Shown: piece by piece, positions 1-7,905 of the stretch
Position numbering within the stretch: the first letter of the stretch is position 1
How the letters are laid out: each line of letters starts with the position of its first letter
Assembly: GCA_034696485.1 (NCBI GenBank)
Contig: JAQIWT010000614.1
Coordinates: 1-17,139, forward strand
Direction of reading: 5' to 3'
From: Isohypsibius dastychi
Lineage: Eukaryota; Tardigrada; Eutardigrada; Parachela; Isohypsibiidae
DNA length: 17,139 bases
Notes under the pieces: model-generated
The model's database searches: none
Told to the model about the DNA's origin: nothing
The model's input: the letters and a program-made list of their open reading frames with translations, nothing else
Position numbers and translations under genes: made by a program

Positions 1-34
1 GGACAAATCTGCTTGATTCTTGTTTTTTGTGGAC

Positions 35-629
35 ATGATAACCGGGTTGTGCCCACTTTATGAGCGATTGGATCCTATTTTCGGTCAGCGATCACGTAAC
101 AAGCCTCCTTATGTCGAAGACAGCATTGATTCTCCGCCAGTAGCCCAAAACGAAGATGCGACCGGAAGTGAAGAGCGAGAAGATGTAGTTGTAGAGAACT
201 TGGATGAAATTGCCAGAGAAGAACAAGAATGGCAAGAACGACACCAGAACAAGTACGTTGAATTTTCTTTGATCAACTGTTGTGTTTAACTGTGAAATTT
301 TCAGCGAGCTAGAACGATCGCCTGAACCGGAAGTGTGGCCAACGACCAAGAAAACCGCCGTTTCGGCCGTAAAGCAATCGGGGAAAAAAAATCAGCCAGC
401 AAAGAAGCTCAAGTCCGCGGTGGAAATCGCTAGTGAAATTCAGGAGCAGTCCAGGAAAAGAGCGGAGGAAAAGCATGAGTTGGGCCTGAAGAAATTCGAA
501 TTTCAGCAGAAGAAATTCGAACAGCAAACTGCTCTAGCGCTTCAGGATTCTGAAAATAAAACTCTTGAACTGGAAAATCAGAAGATGATGCTGCAGCTTC
601 AATTAGCTCGAATGAACGGCAATGGCTGA
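35..629 (+). CDS. Myb/SANT-like DNA-binding family protein, C-terminal part (5' end outside window)
   Basis: Two exons are visible: about 35-252 and 305-629, joined in phase 2 across a 52-nt GT-AG intron (253-304). The first encodes a stretch reading CPLYERLDPIFGQRS followed by KPPYVEDS. That pattern is typical of the last helix of trihelix/Myb-SANT-like domains (family knowledge), and an acidic linker follows. The second exon has a basic Lys-rich segment, then a Glu/Gln/Lys-rich helix likely to form a coiled coil (EEKHELGLKKFEF onward), ending in MNGNG and a TGA. Such proteins are often transposon-derived (PIF/Harbinger partner) or domesticated transcription factors. The true 5' end is not seen. 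A TGA at 14-16 is in frame, the tract at 17-29 looks like an acceptor but lacks an AG, and the first ATG is at 35. The copy could therefore be degenerate, or could start there with its UTR upstream. Family call is moderate. Confidence 0.5.
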
Positions 630-682
630 CCGGAAGTGATGATGTTCTAATGAAGTTTCCCAATTTCTTGGTTTCGCTGGAC

Positions 683-688
683 ATTAAA
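683..688 (+). promoter_or_regulatory. Possible polyadenylation hexamer ATTAAA
   Basis: An ATTAAA hexamer lies 53 bases after the TGA of the Myb/SANT-like gene. It is the commonest variant of the animal poly(A) signal and sits at a plausible distance, but a hexamer alone is weak evidence. Confidence 0.3.
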
Positions 689-1209
689 ACTCAAAAACGC
701 AGAAAATCACAGCTCGAGCTTTCTTCCAGTGCTTTCTGACAGGCTTCCAGTAAAACAGCATCATTTAGAAAAGATATCAAGTTCTTCCTCTCCCGTCTAA
801 GCATTGCGAAAACTTGGGAAGATTCAGGTTTGAAATAATTCAAAATATGAATTCGAATAATTCTGGTCATCAGAACTGAATTATATTTCACACGTTCTTC
901 TAATTTCAATTGGATGATGGGAGGGGATCAGAATAATTCTATCCAAATAATTTCAAAATAATTCACAAGATAATTCATAATTGACGAGGGCCAATGATAC
1001 ACGGTTACCATAAGCGTAACATGATGTTGAATCAACCACCGACGTAAATGACATGGTTTTAAAAATGTTCGATTCCGACATTTTAGTATGCCTGGTGACC
1101 AGAACATCAGGACGAGTGAAATCAGACATGACCCATACATACGTATGCAGAAAACGCCAAAAATTCAAATTTGCATTGAGATAGCAACAGATTTTTCATT
1201 TTTCAAAGT
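689..1209. other. Intergenic region between convergent genes
   Basis: The 3' ends of the Myb/SANT-like gene (plus) and the lipocalin gene (minus) face each other here. The sequence is AT-rich with several near-repeats of the form AATAATTC and TTGAAATAATTC around 825-975. One minus-strand open frame (909-691) is helical and charged but begins without an ATG and resembles nothing recognised. No RNA gene or domain was seen. Confidence 0.5.
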
Positions 1210-3554
1210 TTAGTAATTAAGACAACTGCTATCATGGAGAGTCTCTTTAAAGGGCATCAGGTCGATATTGTTCTTTTCCAGGACATTCCTTGCCAATGCA
1301 CTCACAAATTGACCAGCATGGGGCTTTCGTGTCAGGACCCACGCAGACTCTACAGTACAGATAACCGAGGTCATTCGCTTTCAATGAGATGGAAAACTCA
1401 CGTTCTTTTGGCGAACCGGATGGAGTGCAGGACCACACAACCGCATATGAGTCGTAATCAGTATCGAGAACCTGTAACCAGATGAGATTCATGTCATAGC
1501 GTATACAATATAACATGAGTACAATCCACTTACCCAGTAATCGGTAAGATTCGCTCCCACTGCGAAACGGGAAAATGTCAAAGAACTTGTGCATGAGAAT
1601 GCTTCGTGCGAGAGTCAAAGAACTCTCAAAAGTGATTAAATTTTCGAGAAGTTACTGATATTCGGAATGTAATGTTTGAAAACTTTAGAAATTATTTAGA
1701 ATTTAAGAACTGAATTCGGCACGGACACTGTTTTTGGAAAAAAACTTTCTACCGACTCTAAATTTTAACGATATGAAACGCAAGTTCATCCTAATGACCT
1801 TAACGGCAATGGGAATTTCTCACAATATCTCACTTACGCTCAAAGAAGTCGACCAGAAGCTTGGCTGGTTCACTGACATTCGGAGTGATCAAAGATCCAA
1901 TGATTTCATTCGTCATTCCTCTAAAACAAATTCCGAATGAAACAGATTTGCCAAATCGATGAGAAAAAGTCTCACCCTCTCGTCTCAGTGTTGTTGACCC
2001 TGATAGTTCCATCGGCTTGTGGGGTATATTCAGCGCGTTGGCAATATGCATCGGACTGGAAGATTGTAGGATATTTCCGGGCTTCATACCAGATCCCTGT
2101 GTACTAAAGGCCAACATTTATGGTCGAAGATACCCAAAATTCTGCGCCGTTTTTCTGCCTTTTCAACCACAAATCCCAGTGTAACCGTGTGCTGGCCCAA
2201 CCAATCAGTGATCCACGCACACTTTCAAACTAGTGCTTCGTTTTCAGTCTCGAGTATCACGGTTGAAGTTTCTCAGGAATGTAATTGTTTCTCAGGAATG
2301 TAATTGTAAAGTGGCTGAGAAGTCAGTTGGAAAGTCAGTTGAATAAGCTCGAGCGTCACACACAGGCAAGCGCAAGCGGTACCCTATACCGATGTCTGTG
2401 CTGTGGTTTAAAAGTCATTGTTGTGATGTTACGTGATCAATCAGCCTGTTTTTGTCCACCCCCCCCCCCCTCCCCCCAAGGGGGGGGGGGGAGACCTACA
2501 ATCCGAGCTGATATAGCGGGTCCCGAAGGTTGCAATCTCGCGATGTTTTAACTAGTTAATCCCATTGGCCAGTCAGTGCGACCCCCCACTGTAACCAGTG
2601 CATTAGCCACGCCTCCCCAGTAAAAGTACTGCGTCACCAGTTAAGATGTTTTAAACATCGATCTGGCCCCCCAGACTACCTTGCTCCCCCCTCGCCTCCG
2701 TCAATCCGCTGCTCTATCTACCACATATTTTTGCCTACTGGCTATAACCTACTGCCTGCCTTGAAGCTGATTGAGTAAGCAGTAGGAGTTTGCCTACATC
2801 ATTATCACCATCTCACATTCTTCCGCTTTGTTGTGGTTTTCGAGTTCGTCCTCTCATTTTCTCATCCCCAAGTAGCTGTTTTCCATCGAAGTGGTCGAGA
2901 AGTTGTTATGTTTATGATCATGTCAGCAAGATCACTTTCTAAATTGGATTTCGGGAGGTAGATGAGAGGAAGTTAGGTAGGTGTACGCCGTTTGGTTGTG
3001 TGAAGGGGTTCAAGGAGTTTGGTGTGGAATTAGCGAGGAGATTTGACCGAATTTGTCGATAGCAACGATCGGCAGATAGGGTTCATAATTCATATGAGTG
3101 CGTTTACGGGAATTCGGAGAAGTTAACAAATATGCCATCGCGGGTAGGGTGGACATGATAATCTGATGTTAGTCAGATTATAAGACAAAATCCTATTTTT
3201 TTCGCGGGTATATTTCTTGGTAGTGTTCGTCAATACATCTGTTTGATCATCCCGCACTCACATCCACTGGCATTGCAACGAAAACTTCGAATTCAACATT
3301 GAGATTATGGCTTTGGGCGCCTGGAAGCAACGTCTGCGCAACGCTGAGGAAGGTTTAGCTGTTGTTTTTTTAATTTCTAGCGTCTTTCGTATCTTAAACT
3401 AAACAAATGATTGAATCAGCCTCACCTTGGCAATTTCGAAAGCTTGCATCACTTGGATGTCCGGGCAGCTTCCTGGGACGATGACTTGTGCCAGGATGAC
3501 TGAGGCGCCGAATAAGACCAAAGCAATGGCGATGACGATGCGTACCATTTCCAT
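1210..3554 (-). CDS. Secreted lipocalin, apolipoprotein D/Lazarillo-like, complete, six exons
   Basis: Minus-strand exons are 3554-3426, 2103-1976, 1920-1838, 1559-1534, 1471-1402 and 1349-1210. They sum to 576 nt (191 aa plus TAA) with consistent phases and GT-AG borders. Residues 1-23 form a signal peptide (hydrophobic VIAIALVLFGASVILA). GxW lipocalin motif at 45-50 (TGIWYE); mid-motif EPAKLLVDF at 103-111; strand motif TDYWVLDTDYDSYAVVWSC at 119-137, close to the apoD signature. Four cysteines (30, 64, 137, 188) match the two-disulfide pattern of apoD, and N-glycosylation sequons sit at N80, N100 and N117. The family binds small hydrophobic ligands in an extracellular beta-barrel; in insects and vertebrates apoD/Lazarillo proteins act in lipid handling and oxidative-stress protection. 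Length equals the usual ~190 aa. M1 at 3554 has an A at -3; M3 is an alternative start. Ligand and tissue cannot be inferred. Intron 1 is 1322 nt, the others 55, 278, 62 and 52 nt. Confidence 0.92.
2268..2305. repeat. Two-unit tandem repeat, 19 bp
   Basis: GTTTCTCAGGAATGTAATT occurs twice head to tail (2268-2286, 2287-2305) without mismatch. Just downstream (about 2318-2340) AAGTCAGTTG is also doubled, so this stretch has undergone local slippage. Confidence 0.85.
2459..2491. repeat. C12-T-C6-AA-G12 homopolymer inverted repeat
   Basis: A run of 12 C, one T and 6 C is followed by AA and 12 G. The C and G runs are complementary and could fold back on each other, and the G run could enter G-rich structures. 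It lies in lipocalin intron 1. Such tracts are prone to sequencing and assembly length errors. Confidence 0.8.
3158..3181. repeat. Perfect 9-bp stem hairpin
   Basis: ATAATCTGA and TCAGATTAT are perfect complements separated by a 6-base loop (TGTTAG). It lies inside lipocalin intron 1 and within the stretch resembling the Myb/SANT-like exon. No terminator or structured-RNA family is implied. Confidence 0.6.
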
Positions 3555-4253
3555 TCTGTAGAGGAAGAGAAGTTTTTCAAGAAAAAACTGAAAGGATCGG
3601 CAACCAGTTTTCCGCGCGCAAGGTTTAATCATGCTGATATTGACAGTGGCAACAAGTCCTGCGGCGTCACCGTGGAACGAGAAAGCTCGCATTTGTAATC
3701 GACAAAATTGTCCCCCTGCCTTTTGCTTCTGCTGGCAAATGCACTATGTTAAGAAATCAACTGTAAAGCTCTAGTACTGTACTTTTCTGGATCGTGGTGG
3801 TAATTTACCACTGGGGCAACAAGCCACCGTATGGTGGTACCCTGACTCGGTAAGGTGAAATGTTCGCGGGTAAATTACCACTACCGTCCAAAAAGTGGCC
3901 ACAAGCATCGAGACAGTACAGTACATTGCTGTCGACGGGAGTTTTCCAGTAAATGACTTAGCGAAGTGTTAGAACTTAGAAAATGAAAAGTGTAAGGGTA
4001 GAAACTTCTGTAGGGATGATACTGACGATGAATTTGTCTTCAATTCAAATTACGGTATATGATGAGCAATGAACAGTCGGGTTTTCGAACTAAAGGCAGG
4101 TTGCGCAATTTCCAGGGTAACACATCGTGATTCATTGTCATAACAGAACTTCGAGGTTGAATTTTACAACACCCTTGAGTGTCTCAAGCAGGAGTCACTA
4201 ACTCGGTAAACACTAAGTAATTCCCTATTCTGCAATCTTTCAAGGTTGTCCAT
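3555..4253. promoter_or_regulatory. Divergent intergenic region of lipocalin and stathmin genes
   Basis: The lipocalin start codon (3554, minus) and the stathmin start codon (4254, plus) are 699 bp apart and point away from each other. This interval must therefore hold the 5' UTRs and probably the promoters of both. No clear TATA box was identified. An inverted-repeat element occupies 3774-3924. An in-frame TAA lies about 12 codons upstream of the stathmin ATG. A pyrimidine stretch ending in AG (about 4229-4244) could be a 5'-UTR acceptor. Confidence 0.45.
3774..3924. mobile_element. Small inverted-repeat element, MITE-like, non-coding
   Basis: The 151-bp segment starts with GTACTGTACT (3774-3783) and ends with its exact reverse complement (3915-3924). 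Internally, GGTAATTTACC-type arms occur on both sides (self-palindromic GTGGTAATTTACCAC at 3797-3811; GGTAAATTACCACTA on the right), and a CCACCGTATGGTGG hairpin lies in between. This nested symmetry is typical of foldback or MITE elements. No convincing target-site duplication is visible, so mobility is an inference. A 12-mer from the right arm (AAATTACCACTA) recurs at 12902-12913. Confidence 0.45.
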
Positions 4254-5140
4254 ATGCACTCAGTGCAATACGACTCCGGAGACGCATCCACCAGTCGGCC
4301 TATGGACCAGATCAACCAGCATGGAGGTAAAATCTTAAAAAATTAATATTTCCGGATTTGAAATAAACAGGATCGTTCCAGAGCTGCACCCTGATCCAAT
4401 TCGCGTTGGTCGGAATGGTATCGCATTCGCCGTGGGAGAAACCAACGGCGCTGAGCCCCCTGCTTGCATTTCTCCGCGAACTTCCAGCCAAGACCCTCAT
4501 CTGACAGCAGAAGAGATTGATTTGAAGCTCAAAATGGCAGAAGCTCGTCGCGAAAATGTTCTGAATGACCTGCGACATCGATGTTCGCAAAGTCTGAACA
4601 GAGTTCAGCGCACTCGGCAGCATCGCATCATGGCAGAGAAGCAGATGCTTGATGAAGTTAAGAAAGCGCTGCAGATGAAACTGGAAATGGCCGAGGCTAA
4701 TGTTCAAGAGCAAAGAGAAACGTTGATCAGCAAGCATAAACGCCAGGTTAAATTAGAAACTATAAATTAAATAGTTGAGATTTGCATTTTAAGAGAAATG
4801 TAGGAACTTCGCCACGAAGAAAACTTGAGGAAGAAAGAAGAACAAATAAAAGAGTATGAGGCGCATTTTAAGGAGCTGATTCGTCAGAAGCGCCACGATG
4901 AGAAATATGGAAAACGAAACCAGATGTTAACGGACATGGTGGAGCGACTTCGCCAACACGTAAGTTCAATACCGGTTCAGTTTAAAGTAATGTCATCCGC
5001 AGTCACTTTTGGAAAAGAACAAAAGGAAATCGCAGTTTTGATTCCAGTGATACATTTTTGAATTCCAGAACAACAGAGTACGATCGGTGCATGATTCCAT
5101 CAAGTATGAGCGTGGACCACGTCGCTTGCGAGCAGAGTGA
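4254..5140 (+). CDS. STMN: Stathmin-family microtubule regulator, complete, four exons
   Basis: Exons 4254-4326, 4382-4746, 4804-4959 and 5069-5140 total 666 nt, giving 221 aa. Introns are 55, 57 and 109 nt with GT-AG ends. Residues 1-36 are a polar leader. Residues 37-42 (GIAFAV) correspond to the stathmin GxAFE/L strand. Residues 54-57 (ISPR) match the proline-directed phosphosite segment of stathmin, followed by LTAEEIDLKLKMAEARRE at 65-82, equivalent to the LSLEEIQKKLEAAEERRK helix start. Residues 65-198 are a long charged helix, and the tail (199-221) is basic. Stathmins bind two tubulin dimers along this helix and limit polymerisation; phosphorylation relieves this. For intron 1, acceptor 4381 keeps the frame from the ATG, whereas an AG at 4370 would give a 44-nt intron and the wrong phase. 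The helix is longer than vertebrate stathmin-1 (149 aa). Exons 2-4 are repeated exactly downstream. N-terminal exon less certain than the domain. Confidence 0.88.
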
Positions 5141-6297
5141 GATGAAGATCCCTAGATCCCCAAGGCGTCAGCCAGCCACCAGAATATTTTTGACTCGCGC
5201 ACAGATTTTCAGATAAAAAGAGCATGAGAAAAAACATGGAAATGCTTTCGAAAATATATTTTGTTTAACCGGTGACATACATATCAGAACAGTCATGTGT
5301 AAGTCATTACAGTCGCACTGTATTTGATAGTATCTCTATCCAGCGTCCGTTACCATTAAATTAACTCGAAAGAAATAGCTGTTCAAACCTTTGGTCCGCA
5401 TGTCTGATTGTGCACCGGACTGGCAACGAATTTGAGTCTCTACCATGAAGCTTCGGGGAACACTCATGATCTTATTAACTGGAGTCATGAGTAGTAGTCG
5501 AAATGCGATTGTGACTCCAAAGATGGGTTGCGGAACATACTTCTGTGGAAGGATACCGAAAATTCCACGTGCTTTGAATTTGATTGGATTCTTCGCTGCG
5601 TGAACTGTACATTTCTGACGTTGTGACCTGCTCTAAAGATGGACATTTGGTCACATCAACGTTCACCGAAACACTTTGGGAAAAGCTTCCTTAAAAAATC
5701 CAAACTCCCCTTCCTCATTTTTACTTTCTAAATGATGTCGACTTTTTTTGCTCAACGTAATTTTCAAATTTGCGCCTCCAGTAACGTTTATTAACCAATT
5801 GCCTGGATGATCCCGATCCGATATTATTACACAGCCTCTCGTCACTGTGCTGAGGAGTAAACTGAAATATTCGCGAATTGCTGGAGGATAAGGCGAAATG
5901 TTAATTTATGGAATAAGGTGCGTGGGCATCATTCGCGCTAATCACCGCGTTTGTATCTTCATCGATCGCATTCCACTTCCGTTCGGCTTCCTTTCGGCGG
6001 ACTGAAAGTGAACCTGCGCACCTGCAGTCAATTGTGCAATAATGAGATAAGCTCATTAGACCAGCCTAGCTGTCTGTCACTTTCTTTGAACCAGCTTGAA
6101 AATAACATCTACCCCGGCACGCACATTGCTCTTTTCCCTTTGGCCTTGAGGTGGGAATCACATCCCGGCGGGGTTGATAAAACGAGCAGGTCAAATTACA
6201 GAACACCATTCAAGTCCTCCAAAAATACCACGGCTTTCTCAAGACATGCTCACCTATTCAGCTCGCAAAGTGATTTCGGCGAGAAATCTCTCGAACG
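5141..6297 (+). promoter_or_regulatory. Stathmin 3' flank and igloo-like promoter/5' UTR region (copy 1)
   Basis: This stretch runs between the stathmin stop and the first inferred igloo splice donor. The first part should hold the stathmin 3' UTR; an ATTAAA near 5354 is the only poly(A)-like hexamer noticed. The latter part (about 5900-6297) probably contains the igloo transcription start, since a 5'-UTR donor follows at 6298. Open frames here (for example 5951-6301 plus, 5845-5663 minus) have no recognisable domain and are treated as chance. The same region recurs at 9393-10549. Confidence 0.4.
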
Positions 6298-6383
6298 GTA
6301 AACATCAAGTATTTTATTTTTCCGGCTGCTTTTCTTTTTTGCTTTTTACATGACGTCTGCGCTGAATGGCATTTTCTTTTCAG
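6298..6383 (+). other. Putative 5'-UTR intron of the igloo-like gene (copy 1)
   Basis: A donor CG|GTAAAC (6298) and a strong acceptor TTTTCTTTTCAG (ending 6383) delimit 86 nt in front of the first coding exon. The inferred leader then runs from 6384 to the ATG at 6505. The identical signals recur at 10550-10635. Confidence 0.4.
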
Positions 6384-6392
6384 ACTGAACAA

Positions 6393-6437
6393 ATGTCGTA
6401 CCTGATTCGAGCGTGTTCCTGTTGGAGAAAGCGCTGA
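6393..6437 (+). promoter_or_regulatory. Short upstream ORF in the igloo-like leader (copy 1)
   Basis: An ATG just after the inferred 5'-UTR acceptor opens a 14-codon frame (MSYLIRACSCWRKR, TGA) ending 67 bases before the main ATG. If transcribed it could dampen or regulate translation. Its CSC with flanking basic residues looks like an acylation patch, so an alternative first coding exon is another possibility. Repeated at 10645-10689. Confidence 0.3.
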
Positions 6438-6504
6438 TCGATTCGCGCCACACTTTAAAATCTTGTTTGCCTATTTTCTTCGGAAGTGATCTTATTCTTG
6501 CAAT

Positions 6505-6802
6505 ATGGGCTGCCGGCCATCAGTTATCCGGTCATCTACTGCGGATGTCAAAACCAACTCGACCAATGGGAATGGGCCGTTGGTCAATGGTGTTGTAGAT
6601 GAAGTGAAGAAGAAGTCTGGGAAGAAAATTTCGCCAAATGTTGAATATTCTTTGATGGCTAATGAAGATGGGTTTGTCTCGACGGGACTTGAAGCAGAGA
6701 TCTCCGACGCACCGGCTTCCAGGATGCCCAGCTCTTTGTCGCTGGTCAAAGCGAAACTTGCTCAAGATGGAATAAACAAGGATGAAGTCACTCCACAGAA
6801 TG
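6505..6802 (+). CDS. igl: Duplicated first coding exon of the igloo-like IQ protein (copy 1)
   Basis: The ATG has A at -3 and G at +4. It opens a 99-codon exon ending at a GTAGGT donor (6803) in phase 1. The N-terminus MGCRPS fits the N-myristoylation pattern (Gly2, Ser6) with an adjacent palmitoylatable Cys3. The rest is low-complexity, Asn/Lys/Glu-rich and probably unstructured. It is identical to the exon at 10757-11054 that leads into the IQ exons. From this copy the transcript has three options: splice over copy 2 to the IQ exons at 14729; join stathmin exon 2 of copy 2 (8634), also phase 1; or use the short terminal exon at 7877. Which occurs is unknown. It may be an assembly duplicate. 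Confidence 0.65.
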
Positions 6803-6877
6803 GTAGGTTAATTTATCGAAGTAGGGTGTGTACACCAATTCCAGATCTTTGTTTCCGACTTCTGAAGCTAAGGTTGT

Positions 6878-6891
6878 GGGGGGGGGGGGGG
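6878..6891 (+). repeat. Poly-G tract, 14 G (copy 1)
   Basis: Fourteen consecutive G just after igloo exon 1. The tract at 11130-11143 in copy 2 has exactly the same length, which matters for the age or authenticity of the duplication. Confidence 0.9.
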
Positions 6892-7005
6892 TCAAGAGAA
6901 TTCAATGGTTCATTGTTTAATTATTTCTTAAGCTGATTTATGAACAGGAAAGGATCGCTCTGCGCTGTTCTGTTTTCTTAAACAGTGTCTCTTTTTCGAA
7001 GTTGC

Positions 7006-7020
7006 GGGGGGGGGGGGGGG
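7006..7020 (+). repeat. Poly-G tract, 15 G (copy 1)
   Basis: Fifteen consecutive G, 114 bases after the 14-G tract. The copy 2 counterpart at 11258-11272 is also 15 G. Confidence 0.9.
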
Positions 7021-7876
7021 TTTGAACATTATGTAAACGCAGGTGGAAGAAACCACAGTAAAATTCGTCTTGAATATTCGGCAGGTCTAGAAAGTTTGGC
7101 CATTGCCAGCTTTTTCTTTGAATAATCAGAACACATTGTCCTCTCACCACGAGCGCGCTTGGGAAAAAAACGGGGTTCCTGCTACAGCGCATTTTTTCGC
7201 TAATGGAGTTTTTGTGCTGTGCAGCTGAAGAAATCCCAGATAGATCACGTAGAGCGGAATCGTTTTCCTTTGTGGGGTTTCTTAACTTAGAAAAAATCCA
7301 TGTCTCTGAATGGCTGGCCGATCTCCATTCTGTCGGGATTATCGGATGCGATCGTTTCGTAATGGAAACATCCCAAAAAAACTCCCGGAAATGTTCATAT
7401 CCGCTTCATTGCGTCATGGTGGGTGTGAGGCCAAAGCTGAATTTAGCTTAAATGGTCATGACGTGGGTCCCTTTCGGTGTGTCACAACCTGGCCTATACA
7501 GCCACTTGAAACCAAGAGCTTAAATTTGTTCCGCGATAGTAGTTTTTCGTTGTTGGTAGCAGTCGGAAAACCGTAATCTTGCAAGAATTTCAGTTTGAAG
7601 GACTCACACTGCAGCAGGTCATTTACATCCGTTCATGAGCCACTTTGCCGTTTTATGCAAGAACTTCGGTGCCTCATTCAAACCTCCGAGCTTCCGTGAC
7701 TTCACTGACAAACGTGAAGCGTTTTCAATGAATTCTTACGACGTTGACGATCCGTCTGGCCGTATCAGAATCAAATGACACATACTGCGGGATAGTCTGG
7801 GCAAACAATGCGCAGCGGCTGTAATCTAGCCAATTATCGCGGCGATGTGTGTGACCTTCCTTCTTTTAATTAACAG

Positions 7877-7905
7877 AAGACCCAGAAGAACTGCGTTCCA
7901 ATTGA
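7877..7905 (+). CDS. Possible short alternative terminal exon of the igloo-like gene (copy 1)
   Basis: After a good acceptor (CTTCTTTTAATTAACAG, ending 7876) a phase-1 reading gives EDPEELRSN then TGA. Joined to exon 1 this would make a 108-residue protein with the acylated N-terminus but no IQ motif. The acidic ending fits the exon style, but with nine codons the match may be chance. Present identically at 12129-12157. Confidence 0.25.

Larger units (their letters stand above)
2104..3425 (-). other. Long first intron of the lipocalin gene, with repeat-like debris
   Basis: This 1322-nt GT-AG intron (phase 0) separates the signal-peptide exon from the GxW exon and has no coding sequence I can support on either strand. 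It contains a 19-bp tandem duplication, a C/G homopolymer hairpin, several perfect short palindromes (2645-2659; CCTACTGC/GCAGTAGG around 2750-2785; 3158-3181), and a stretch near 3126-3200 resembling the Myb/SANT-like exon at the window start. This suggests old repeat insertions. Confidence 0.6.

Noticed and set aside
691-909. Minus-strand frame of 72 codons next to the Myb/SANT-like gene (ends SSSCDFLRF)
   Set aside because: Charged and helical, and a PIF/Harbinger nuclease partner was considered, but it starts without an ATG, has an upstream stop, no catalytic motif and no splice support.
3000-3030. GGGGTTCAAGG resembling a tRNA B box
   Set aside because: No A box, anticodon arm or acceptor-stem pairing at the right distances. 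No tRNA was found elsewhere either.
4371-4381. Alternative acceptor AG at 4370 for stathmin exon 2
   Set aside because: It would make a 44-nt intron, shorter than all others here, and put the stathmin domain out of frame with the ATG at 4254. The AG at 4381 fixes both.
5951-6301. Plus-strand frame of 116 codons upstream of the igloo-like start (also 10203-10553)
   Set aside because: The first codon is not ATG, composition is generic, and it ends across the inferred 5'-UTR donor. More likely promoter/UTR.
7203-7576. Overlapping plus-strand frames in igloo intron 1 (MEFLCC..., MAGRSPF...)
   Set aside because: No domains, the two overlap in different frames, and neither has splice signals in a matching phase.
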